Of a stretch of DNA of 64,000 bases, positions 10,105 through 20,635 are shown in pieces (within the stretch, counting starts at the first letter, position 1; every line of letters starts with the position of its first letter). Under the pieces are notes generated by a model. The model made no database searches. It saw nothing but the letters and a program-made list of their open reading frames with translations, and was not told the origin of the DNA. Position numbers and translations under genes: made by a program. Source of the DNA: Bryum argenteum. Lineage: Eukaryota > Streptophyta > Bryopsida > Bryales > Bryaceae. Where the stretch lies: positions 26,006,758 through 26,070,757 of the forward strand of contig CM073323.1 of NCBI GenBank assembly GCA_037043015.1. Reading direction: 5' to 3'.

Positions 10105-12866
10105 CTACTTGGTCAATGGAGAAGTCGGGTAAGGATTCGAGGCTCGCTCTTGAACCAGCCGTGCCAATTCACAAACAGCAAATCCATAGAGATCACTTCC
10201 ATTGTAGCGGAGAATCACCCGAAAGTTGTCGCACACCAAGTAGGCGTCACCTTTGGGTCCATTCGGCATCAACTGCAACAACAACAACAACAACAGCAAG
10301 GGGGCCTGTGAGCTCACGATCCCTGAACTGCAATCCCATTTTTTAAGAAAAAAGAGAACTTACCAAGCTTGCCATCTCGCCCGGAGGCAGTGGAGGCGCT
10401 TTCCCGGGGTTCAAATGGACGCCATGCTTGTGCTCCCAGTCCAGAACGCTCTTTACCACTCCTCCACCCACCAAGCTCTTATCCAACTTCTTCGGCACTT
10501 GCACCTGCACCCCCACTCATCATTCGTCAAGTGTGGTCTAAAATCGACTCAAACAAGTGATCATAGTGTTAACAATTGCTTACCTTCTTGGTAACTCAAT
10601 CAGACAAGTAATCACAGTGTTAAGATTCGCTGACCTTGAAAATGACTGCACAGGACTGTACCTTCTGGAACATTCAATCACGGAACTGTTCACTGTGTTG
10701 AGGATTTGTTTACCTTCTGAAAGATTGGACCACCCGCTTTCCATCCATGCTCTTTGAAGTAGTTGGCTATCGATGCAAGGATGTCTGCTTTCGATTCCCA
10801 AATATCTGTTGAGAGAGAGGGAGAGATGCATCATGAAGGCTTCGAACTACATTGGGTTTTGAATAGTATGAAATTCGGTACTGGAAAGGAGAAGAGTTGT
10901 ACCCCTGCGTCCGTCACCGTCGTAATCGAGGGCGTAGTCACGGAAGCTGGTGGGCATGAACTGACACTGTCCCATGGCACCTGCCCACGAGCCGAGCAAT
11001 CTCTTCTCCCCTTGAGGCCCGATTCCTCTTTGTGCCGTCCCGTTCTGTATCATTGATAGCACCTCCAGTAACTCCCCTCTGAAATATTTCCTTCTGCTTT
11101 CCTGAGTCCCACTTGCTTGTCAGTCAAAAAAAAAGGATGGTGATTAGAATGCTTGAAAACAGCCATTTAGGTGGTTTTTGAGGTTTATGTACCTGCGCTT
11201 CTGTGAAGCCCATCGTAGCAAGCGCTTGAATGATGTCCGAATTTCCCGTGTAGGTCCCATAGCTGTAGACACCAAGCAAAGATATGATGGGATTCTTCAG
11301 ACATGGATTGTTTTAGAGTTCTGCAGTTCGTAGCTTACTTCGTTTCGATTCCCCAAATGGACACCAGAAAGTGAGAAGGAACGCCGAACTTCTGAGAGAT
11401 TTCCGTTAAAAGCTCCGCGTTCTCTTTCAATCGAGTTGCACCGATTGCTATCCTTTGCTCGACCACCATCCTGTCGCGACCACCGAATGTGTCAAATTAT
11501 TGGATGTTTAATGATGCCAAAGACAATCACTTAACATGAAACAGAAGATAATAAGTGAATGAGAAGGAAGAAGGTGAGGACCTGTCGAGGTAGGCGTCCA
11601 ACAAAAGTTTCACCTCCGGTGCGTATTTCTTCGACACCACAGAGTCTTTTGACACTGTCACGTCTTTGAAGGCCCAGTTCAGCAGTTCTTCACTCACTCC
11701 TCTATTTATCGCATCCATTCTCACATTTTGCAACCACATGTCGAACTCCTTTCTTGCATCGTCAAGTTGCTTGCTCTGATGCATATTGCCATTGCGAATT
11801 ACTCATTATGTTCAAACATTAAGTACACAATCTACTCAGACTTTCGACTGTTTCCACAGTCAGCCATTTGAACATATGTAAATGATCGAAGTTAAGTGAC
11901 AATTCTATGCATGAAGACTAAATGGCGTTTCTTGAAGCTAATCGAGACCCGCACTTGAGTAAGGCGATTCAAACTTCACTTAGATGCACTAAACTTGAAA
12001 CTTTCCAAGCAGGATATCTGTTCGAAGTTAAATTACCACTGAAAGCTTTAAGATGAATCCTACCTCAGCCTGTGTGAGTCCTTCGTGAGCTGACACTGAT
12101 GACGACGCAAAAAACAAAGCTCTGTTGTTGCTTGGCAGGAATTGCTTCTTCTTCCACACATGAGAGCCTTCGTCGATCTGCTGAACAATGTCCGCTCCTG
12201 GTACATTAACCTCCTAATGCTGACGAAAATTCTACCGATACCCGTGTGCATGACTTCCAACAGTTTTCAATTTAAAATCTGTTCGTGCATTGTGATCAGG
12301 GCAATGGAACACGTACACATGACAGATTCTGACGACCTCACGCGAAGCTCCAATGTATCCTCAATGCGAATTCTAATGACAAATCTACGCCATTTTATCA
12401 AACGTGTCAAGAGCGATTAGCCTAGACAGCAATCGGAATTCGATTATTACTAACTTAACTAATTTAGTCGGAAGTTGAAGAATTGGAGAACCTCATTTGC
12501 GGTACCGGAGGGCAGGATCTGCGATAGCTGCTCGTCATTGATAACACACACTTGACCTGCCACAGGAGGAGGAGGCGTTGCGGCAACTGCGCGATTCCTC
12601 GAAACCAAAGCCACAGCAGCCACTGTGAATGTCAAAACTCCAACACTCACGAAATTCGCAAGCCTCGAGCTCTCATTCTCATTGAAATCATCGCCATTAC
12701 GGCTCGAAGCTTTCACCGCAAGGCAGGGCAATTTAGTGACCTGCTTCCTCAATCCAAAACCTTCAATAGCAACCCCTCGTTGCCTAAAACCCTCGAATCT
12801 GAATCGAAAGTGGTCGGATTTGGTTCGGGAAAATTGCAACGGCGATGACGCAGCGAGTAACGACAT
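10105..12866 (-). CDS. MltB-type (GH103) lytic transglycosylase, probably plastid-targeted, 9 exons
   Basis: Predicted enzyme that cleaves peptidoglycan glycan strands with anhydromuramic-acid formation. Exons (minus, 5' to 3'): 12866-12492, 12213-12064, 11775-11582, 11470-11339, 11262-11193, 11101-10903, 10805-10714, 10504-10364, 10272-10105, giving 506 residues with every junction in phase. Exon 1 looks like a chloroplast transit peptide (MSLLAASSPLQFSRTKSDHF, Ser/Arg-rich, few acidics). A hydrophobic stretch near residues 92-118 could anchor it in a membrane. The GH103 core is complete: KEFDMWLQNVRMDAINRGVS; WGIETNYG with the catalytic Glu at about 282; GSWAGAMGQCQFMPTSF at about 344; a calcium-binding EF-hand-like DYDGDGRRDIW at about 366, as in E. 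coli Slt35; ANYFKEHGW; and a C-terminal DNFRVILRYNGSDLYGFAV. Introns and ordinary codon use show that it is nuclear, not bacterial contamination. Exon 2 is the least conserved. Confidence 0.93.
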
Positions 12867-12930
12867 TTCTTCAATGAAGAATTCACAAACTCAAATTCAA
12901 AATGCGCCAGATCGAGCTCGTCTCGACCCT

Positions 12931-12940
12931 AAACCCTAAC
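12931..12940 (-). promoter_or_regulatory. telo-box-like motif upstream of the lytic transglycosylase
   Basis: AAACCCTAAC on the plus strand, preceded by another ACCCT, lies about 65 bp upstream of the start codon at 12866. It resembles plant telo-boxes. Role inferred from position. Confidence 0.3.
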
Positions 12941-14279
12941 AATTCGCGAATGTCACTTGTTTTCGTGTACGGGTGACAAGTGGATGGAACCCGATGACCG
13001 GGCGATTTCTGCCCTGTGACCGAGAAAATCTAATTGTTGTCCGAGTATCAAATGGAAGCTACCCTATGACCGAGAACTCTACTAACTGTTGTCCGAGTAT
13101 CGAATCATGAGCTTCTTTTAGTATTTCACAAAACATTTGTAGGACTTTGGAGTAGTTCAAATATCTAAAAATTGGAAGTTGTGTTAGAAGAGTTTGTTAG
13201 GGTTGTAGTAAGACGAAAATTCAAGTAGAATCTTTGAATTTTCATATATAGTCGCGTTTTGATACTCACGAGGATTATCAATTATAGAGCTTGACTATTT
13301 TGACAATTTGTCATGTGAATGAACTAATTTGTCTTTGTGATCACATGAAAGCCATAAGTTTTTGTAATCCAAGTCACCTCGGCCAAGATGCACACTGGAA
13401 AGGTTGTCACAACTTGCATGAGAGGAGATAATTCATGTGCTTTTGGTTGCGTTTTAGTTTAGATAACTGAGTGTCACGAATTAAAAGTCAATAGTTTTTT
13501 TATAATATTGTGTATGTTCCCTTAGGAAAAGTTCACCATTTGACTAGGTTATTAGAATTCCTTTGATACTATTATTCAACGATCTTTGACTGTTCTTCAG
13601 AAGATAATGGGATAAAAAAACACATTTTCATGAATAAGCTATTTGCCACGGTCATTGAACAAGTATAATTCAAGTAGTTGATATCAAAGCAATCCCTCAT
13701 AATCCGTCGCAGAAGAGGCAAATCCCACAAAACCAGGTTAATAAGAAGAAGTGTTCTTCCAACCTACAAAGTCCATCTATTAGAAGGTACACCAATGAAC
13801 AGCATGGTTTTTTGTGAACTCTAAACAAGCACATCGTGCGTGGTTTAGGATTTGTGGACTTTGCACAAGCAGGAATTGGTTTCATATCTTACCTTATTTA
13901 GAACTTAGATTTTTTAGGAAGTAGTTCATGTTGAGTGCAACCCAATACAACAAATTGAAGAAAACAATAAAACTATTTTGTGCTCTAACTTGGTGTTGGA
14001 GAATCAAGTACCAAAAAACTTCAAAAGTGTCGGTGCTAACTAAGACTCTTACTAAGTCCCACCACCCTCACTTTTTCCAGAAAGATACACACCCAATCTG
14101 CTCCTTATTTATTTATTGATTTTTATCATTTGATATTTTATAGTACAATTGAGCAAGTAAGCAGGGGAGGCTGGTCCCTCCATATTGTGCACTTTATATT
14201 TTAGCCTTCAGAGACTAGGGTTTCAATAAGAACTACATCCACTGTGATGCGTTGAGCTTTATGGTATGGTGCTCTATAA
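12941..14279. other. intergenic, no gene recognised
   Basis: AT-rich sequence. Near 13010-13110 two similar short segments (TGACCGAGAA...TTGTCCGAGTATC) form an approximate direct repeat about 65 bp apart. No coding region could be supported. Confidence 0.4.
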
Positions 14280-14600
14280 TGGCTCAATTTTCAGCATGAG
14301 AAATGGCTACAGGGATTTCACCAGTACAAGCAATTTTCGTGCATGAGGAAATCTAGTAGAAGAATAGAGCAAGTGGAATCATCATTTTTGAACTCTTCTA
14401 CAATGAGTTATGAATTTTTGAAGTTGAAAGTATAGGTGTTCCTAAAATGGTGCCCTTAAAAGATACCCTGTAATGTCTACGGTGAGTACATGATACTATT
14501 GCCTGGGAATCTATTATGTACCTCTAACTCAAGATTACTAGGGCTCCATTTTCGGCACTGCACATTTTTGGCACTGCTACAATAGAATTTCATTCTGACT
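14280..14600 (+). repeat. dispersed repeat family A, copy 1
   Basis: Best copy of a short interspersed family also seen at 17770-18020, 25010-25205, 37630-37905, 41055-41205 and 63170-63420. Shared core: CAAGCAATTTTCRTGCATG, GTGGAATCATCATTTTTG, CTCTTCTACAATGAGTTATG, AATTTTTGAAGTTGAAA, TATAGGTGTTCCTAAAATGG, then GTACATGATACTATTG. No reading frame is conserved, as expected of a MITE or another non-coding element. Confidence 0.75.
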
Positions 14601-15860
14601 TATTTGTAATCAAAATGGTGTCAAAATGTTACTTGCCGCCATTTTATATGTTTGTATGTTAATTTCCACAATGAATATTAACATATAAAATGAGAAGTTA
14701 TGTTTCTTTGTTAACTATTTGCAAAGAAACTTTGTAACAACCCATGTGAAACACCTCCTCACAACTTCTTAGGACACACAACATAATGGTTTTTACATAA
14801 TAGTCAAACATCATCCTTGTTATGTGTCATGTTGTTGTACGACATAACTGTAGAGACTATGAATTGTATGAGATCTAAAAATCAAGTGGTGGCTGTGAGA
14901 GTACGCCAAGAAGTTGACTTGGTATATTCACTTTAGTCTACTTAGACCAAGTTCAACTACGAGGTATAGTAGAGCCCTAACCGGAAACTCAAAAACCCAA
15001 ATCTCTTATGAACAAAGACATGCTACAATCATACAAAAACCACATCCCAATGACACTTTCCACATTCTCTTTCTTGTCAAACACTACCATCCACTCAACT
15101 TATCACTAAACTTATCTTATACAAAAAGCAGTAAAAGATAAAGGGAAGATTCATGTTCGCAAAGGATGTTTGGAAAGAATCACGGATCTCGAAGAACATT
15201 CCCGAATATTCCATCACCTCCTGAAAGTGTTAAAGGTAATGACAACAGATCTTCGTTCACGACTAGATAGCTAGCGATAGCTATGGCCGCCTCAGGACAG
15301 ACATAGACATACACGAATTGACTCGATCAGTAGAAGCAACCAGCTAGCCACCGCATGAATCAATTATTCTAGTAAAGCTGCAATAGATCGATCGCAACTC
15401 CCGAAAAGAGCCTTCATAGATCGATCGATAGTCGTGCTCTAGATCATCGATCACGGCAGGCACAAGAGTAGAGGAGGTGGAGAATGTCTGGACGACAGAA
15501 TTTAGTTTGCCTGCTGACATCCCCTGACATGTTCTTCCAGATTTCACGCTTTTTATTATACTAGTGCGTGCACAGCGAACGATGTTTCAAGTTCCGGGAC
15601 CAAGCAGGAATGGTGGCAAGTTGGCGTTTGGATTTCGTCAACAGGAGGTCTGATCGACGACCAAGTTAAGGCACAAGTGGGGGTGCATTTGGGGTGTGGC
15701 AAAAAGTGCGTGCACAAGCATAGAATAATGCGAGGAGTGGTGTGCATGGTCAATCTGATGATGAGGTCGAATCATATCAGATCGGATGAAACGCATGGGG
15801 AAGAAGGAGGACGATTTTATTAATAATTTTAATAGAACCGGCACCGGAAGTTAGAGAATG
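14601..15860. other. intergenic, including 3' flank of the 162-residue gene
   Basis: AT-rich to about 15200, then more GC-balanced sequence rich in CGATCGAT-type words (15300-15450). The last few hundred bases are probably the 3' UTR of the minus-strand gene ending at 15861. No independent gene was supported. Confidence 0.35.
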
Positions 15861-17047
15861 TCAGGACGACATGCGTCCGAGAAGCGTGAATGTGGGCTGC
15901 AGATTCTCGTCGATCCTCAACGAGTACCGCTCGAGCGTGTACATGTCATACATCACGGACGCTAGCTTCATGGCCTCCCTGTGCGCCGGCTTGTGGAGCG
16001 CCTTCAATGCGTCCTCGCGAGACGCCCAGATGCACATCGCCATACACTCGCGACGCTCGTTCAGTATCCCGTACCAGTACTGCAACACACCCCACGAACA
16101 GTAACGTCAAGTTAATAACCATGCAAGCACCACGCCGATCATGCTCCATGAACTCAACAAAAAATGAATGCAAAGTCTACAATATTCGATATGCAGAATG
16201 TGCGGCATTCGATATCCAGCATGCATGGCACACTCGAAGATGCGAATAGTACAATGAACAATCTTCGATCGTGCACGTATATACTGCCAGAGTCTCGTAG
16301 TTGCTGCAATTTCTAACGTTCGATCACTTCAAGTTTACAGGAAATTCTCAACTTCTACGTGGGAGTTGAAAGCGAGCTAGGAAATCACAACAGTGTGGTA
16401 GAGAATGATGATAAATTTTCACTGATAGAAAGCATGACATCTAGACACTGGAGTGCCTGAGGACTGAATCGATAGTACCTACTGCAGCAAAGTTGAATCG
16501 TGGAGCAAAGCATGGCATCTAGAAACTGAAGTACCGGACGGCAGCAGCGGACTGTATCATTAGCTAGTGCACACTGCAGCAAATCGAAATCCTAGAGCAA
16601 ACCATGGCATCTGGAAGCTGAAGTATCGGACGGCAGTAGTGGACTGTATCAGTAGCCAGTACTCACTGCAGCAGATATTGAATTGTGGAGCAAAGCATGG
16701 TATCTAGAAACTGAAGTACCCCAGGGACGGCAGTACATAGTATCATTAGTACTGCAGCGGAGCCGCGATTGGGGTACCTTGAGCAAGCCGCCGCTGAGGC
16801 GAGCCTCTTCGTGGGCGGCCGCGTCGGCGGAGTAAAGCGTGGTGGTGTCGGCAGACGACTTCCGAATGGAGCGAAACACGACAAGGTAAACCTCCATGGA
16901 ACTGTCGATTGCCATGGCCAGAAGCGGAAGCTCCTGCGCCCAGTCGAAGCATTGCTCCACAGGCGTGGTGAGCGGGTGCGTGATCGCGCCCTCTTTCGCC
17001 GCCAGCTCCTTCATCCGCTCCGGCGCCACAAATCCCTCACTCCCCAT
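15861..17047 (-). CDS. small conserved protein, possibly UPF0643-like, 2 exons
   Basis: Exon 1 17047-16778 (90 codons) and exon 2 16079-15861 (72 codons plus stop) join in phase 0 (CTCAAG|GTACCC ... TTGCAG|TAC) into 162 residues. Around the junction the protein reads RLSGGLLK-YWYGILNERREC, followed by CIWASREDALKALHKPAHRE and YTLERYSLRI. From memory this pattern (a YLVVFRS strand, HEEA...SGGLLKYWYG, then CIW..REDA and ERY.LR) resembles the uncharacterised UPF0643-type family known mainly from fungi and bacteria; this was not searched. No signal peptide or membrane segment is visible. Function is unknown. Exon 1 is distinctly GC-rich relative to its surroundings. The 698-bp intron is filled with tandem repeats. 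Confidence 0.75.
16425..16770. repeat. intronic tandem repeat, ~80-95 bp unit, 4 copies
   Basis: The words GCATGRYATCTRGA, GAAGTACCGGACGGCAG and CACTGCAGCA recur with starts near 16432, 16511, 16604 and 16696. The whole array lies inside the intron of the 162-residue gene. Copies are diverged, with small indels. Confidence 0.75.
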
Positions 17048-17350
17048 GTCGATGAATCACTTGAACCCTCCGATCCCTCACAGACACAGGAAACGTGCAT
17101 GTATGAATGTTGCACCCAAGTAGTGCAAGTCTGCAATTTATACAGGAGAATTCATACACACATGGAGATTTGAGACTTAGTAATCTTTAATATTAGTAAC
17201 TGAGTGAGGCCAGGAGGACGCCGCTCTTATCCTGCAATGCTCTCGTATGATAGAAGCGTTTTACCGACGCTAGAAAGTTAATGAATTACTCCGCTTTGAT
17301 TCTCTGGTTCTGTGAGTTTACAGAATCTGCTGGAGTTGAGCTTGCTTGTT
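17048..17350. other. upstream flank of the 162-residue gene
   Basis: Promoter side of the minus-strand gene starting at 17047. No specific element was recognised. Confidence 0.3.
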
Positions 17351-17352
17351 GT

Positions 17353-17703
17353 GGAATATTCAAATTATCAATTCAATGACGGTGAGCTTGAGTCAAGTTA
17401 AATGTACTCACAGATTGGGTACAAGTTCATCGAAACTAATCGTCAAGATTTTTAAAAGGCCATATCTTATTCAAATTTGGCCAAAAGTAAGGATATGAGG
17501 TGTTTTTGGACATCTACAAGAGAAGTAGATGTCAAAAAATACCTCATATGCTCAATTTGGACAAATTTTGAGTAAGTTATGATCATTGGAGAATACTATT
17601 TTAACGTTGTGTTGTTTTGTCTAGTTTTAGTGAATTCCTAATCTGTGGGTACATTTAGCTCGAATTGAGCTAAACTGTAGTATCCCAAAATTGAATATTC
17701 TCA
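17353..17703. repeat. foldback element: long imperfect inverted repeat with 7-nt loop
   Basis: The arms are about 17384-17517 and 17525-17670. The innermost 25 bp pair almost perfectly: ATATGAGGTGTTTTTGGACA..CTAC against GTAGATG..AAAATACCTCATAT. Outward, TTAAATGTACTCACAGATT in the left arm is matched by the reverse complement of AATCTGTGGGTACATTTA in the right arm. Weaker similarity reaches GAATATTCAA at both edges. Only a 7-nt loop separates the arms. It could be a foldback transposon or a young hairpin locus. Confidence 0.8.
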
Positions 17704-17769
17704 TTATAACAAATTACATGGTGGTAGAATATATGTAGTATAGTTGTTCAAAATGGAGCAGGTCCCATG

Positions 17770-18020
17770 TTCAAGCTCTAGTAATCTTCATTCGTAGGTA
17801 CATGATAGCTTCCTTATGCAGTAGTATCATGTACTCATCGCAAACAATACAGGGTATCACTTTAGGGCACTATTTTGAAAAAAATATATTTCTAACTTCA
17901 AGAATTCATATTTCATCATAGTAAGAGTTCAAAAATGATGTGTGGTTTATTTTTCTACTAATCTTCACATGCACAAAGATTGCTTGTACTAGTAACATTC
18001 TTGTAGATTTCCAATGGTGA
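17770..18020 (-). repeat. dispersed repeat family A, copy 2
   Basis: Reverse-oriented copy carrying GTACATGATA, GGGTATCACTTTAGGGCACT, CTTCAAGAATTCATA, GAGTTCAAAAATGATG and TGCACAAAGATTGCTTGTAC in the order expected for the complement of the copy at 14280. Confidence 0.7.
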
Positions 18021-19380
18021 AATTTGGACCATTATCAAACACCTTACTATATGTCATGATTCATCACTAAATTTTTATGGATTTTGAGAGTGGAGAGGTG
18101 TAAGTGTCAAAATCATCAAGATGGAAAGGACACAAGATGCATGACATCATTTACTTTGACCCTATTCATTCTTGGCTATTTTAGTTAAGAAACACATCTT
18201 TAAAAAAATGTTATAAAATGAACATGAAGATAAACTATTGAGATCTCAATTATATGGTCTTTTTAATGACTCATTGTAAGTCATGTGAACCACAATTTGA
18301 ATCATGACTTACAAGTTGCGAGATTGTAACATATATTAGTCCTCAAAAGATTACTAGATTTCAACTCTTTTTATTTGATGTGGAATAGCTACTGCCTAAT
18401 CCACCGCAATAGTAAAAAAGTTCCAACTACAAAATTGTTCACCTTCTTTCAATAACATTCTTGTACCCAAAAATTATCTTGCCTCAATTGATAGCCTTCC
18501 AATGGTGAAAATTTCCAAAACATTTATAAAGGTAAAATAGTCCAAAGCCATAATCCTTGCACTAAAATTCATATTATGTCTTCAAAACAAATTGGATTGA
18601 ACTACGCTTATTATTACAAGAATTGTTCTTAAATTGGAAATCAACCCAACAAGAATAGTTTGAGATTCAATGGTGGTAAGTAGTTTGTGGGGGCCAGAAA
18701 AGCCAATAAATCTAGCTTGTGACTCTTCAAGTTCTTTTTCTTAACAAAGCTAGGTTTTAGTCTATAAAATTTTATTCCTAACCTCAATTTTGTTAAAATG
18801 GCAAACGTTATATACCCCTAAAATGACACACCTCAACGTTCTAAACTGCAATTCAAAAACCACATGATATTCCAAAATATAAAAGTGAAAATGATTGATG
18901 AAGTGATATCACAAAAATTTGTGATATCACAGAATACACCAATCTGTATGCGTACAAATGGAACATTTGGTGTGACAAAATGGCACATGAAATAGCGCCA
19001 TTATGACGGAATTGAGGTTCCGTATAGAACATGTAAAACCTAAAGAAGACTGAAATTTTCACATATAGTTATACAAATCCTATATACAAATGCCAATTCT
19101 TCACCATAAAAGGGCAAATGAAAAATTGTTGAATCGAAAATCTCAATGGTAAGATCCTACGTTAGTCCCTCTTTATTCAAAACAAATCTTTATTACAATA
19201 GAGGAGGCTTTGTCTTACACGACGGTTCCGCGCTGGAATCCGTCGTCGAGACTTGCCTCCTGTATCCACACTTCCCGCTCAACCGCTCAACCAACCGCTC
19301 AATCAAGCACCGTCAAAGCTTATTGGCTTATTTTCTGTATCAACTTATTTGAAGTTTATGAATTGTGAGGTTAAATCCCG
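18021..19380. other. AT-rich intergenic DNA
   Basis: No coding or RNA feature is supported. A local inverted repeat TGATATCACAAAAATTTGTGATATCA lies near 18904-18930. Confidence 0.4.
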
Positions 19381-19885
19381 GTGTTCCGGTTTCTAACTCA
19401 CAAGTGGGCCGTGGGGATGGGTGCAAACAAAACAATCCTTCCAAGCAATGGACACCCTAGCAACACTTAGCAAATCTTCTCAACCTAAATTTTTAAGTTC
19501 GAAATTAAATCGGGCAGCGCTTCCGCCCTTGGTCCCAAATTCCCTAAATTTTAACCTAAATTTGTAAATTCAGTATAGAATTTGGGCAGCGCTTCCGCAC
19601 TACCCTTACTCTTAGTGTACTCTAGCATTCAATCATCTAAATCAGCAAGGCAAGCGAAGCACAACCATTCCAATCCAAAGCCAACACCAAAGACAAGAGC
19701 ATGCAACACAATTTAAATCATCACAACCAATTTTTGGGCAATGAAATTGCCATTTTTTAAGATAAAGTTCACTATCTCTACTATGCCTAACCACACAACC
19801 AAACCAATTGCAAAAACCACAAATATCAAGGAATTGAGAAGGATGGGCTCCCTTCACGTTGTCTCCGACCACTGATGGACCCTTC
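19381..19885. other. unassigned region with duplicated GGGCAGCGCTTCCGC motif
   Basis: The 15-bp word GGGCAGCGCTTCCGC occurs twice about 65 bp apart (near 19512 and 19577), each flanked by AT-rich AACCTAAATTT sequence. This may be the edge of an old repeat. No coding frame was recognised. Confidence 0.35.
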
Positions 19886-20635
19886 TTCACTCCAGCTGCC
19901 ACCACGCCTCCATCCTTGATCCGTTGAGGGCGAGCGTAGTATTGCTGAAAAGACGGCTTGGAGACGCTTCCGAATCACCAAGGCTCGTCCCTCCAATCTT
20001 CGTAGATCTCGAGTTGTCGCCCTTCAAAGTCGGCCTTTGAATCTGCCGCTACAGCCGACCCTGCTTCGCTCCAACTGCCACCACAACTCTGTCCTTGATC
20101 TCCTGAAGGAGAGCCTAGTATTGCTGGAAAGACGGCTTGGAGACGCTTCCGAATCACCAAGGCTCGTCCCTCCAATCTTCGTAGATCTCGAGTTGTCGCC
20201 CTTCAAAGTCGGCCTTTGAATCTGCCGCTACAGCCGACCCTGCTTCGCTCCAACTGCCACCACACCTCCGTCCTTGATCCCCTGAGGGAGAGCCTAGTAT
20301 TTCTGGAAAGACGGCTTGGAGACGCTTCCGAATCACTAAGGCTCGTCCCTCCAATCTTCGTAGATCTTGAGTTGTCACCCTTCAAAGTCGGCCTTTGAAT
20401 CTGCCGCTACAGCCGACCCTCCTTCGCTCCAACTGTCACCACGCCTCCGTCCTTGATCCCCTGAGGGCGAGCCTAGTATTGCTGGAAAGACGGCTTGGAG
20501 ACGCTTCCGAATCACTAAGGCTCGTCCCTCCAATCTTCGTAGATCTCGAGTTGTCACCCTTCAAAGTCGGCCTTCGAATCTGCCGCTTCAGCCGACCCTC
20601 CTTCACTCCAACTGCCACCACGCCTCCGTCCTTGA
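19886..20635. repeat. tandem array, ~178-bp unit, about 4 copies
   Basis: A GC-rich unit running from CGCCTCCRTCCTTGATCC through GACGGCTTGGAGACGCTTCC, CTCGTCCCTCCAATCTTCGT, GTCGGCCTTTGAATCTGCCG to GCTCCAACTGCCACCAC repeats with starts about 177-179 bp apart (TTTGAATCTGCCGC near 20036, 20213, 20392 and TTCGAATCTGCCGC near 20571). Identity between copies is very high, so the array is recent. The open frames on both strands change frame from copy to copy because the period is not a multiple of three. Confidence 0.92.

Noticed and set aside
10105-12866. Bacterial contamination as the source of the lytic transglycosylase
   Set aside because: The gene is split by eight GT-AG introns and has a transit-like N terminus, so it is a nuclear gene.
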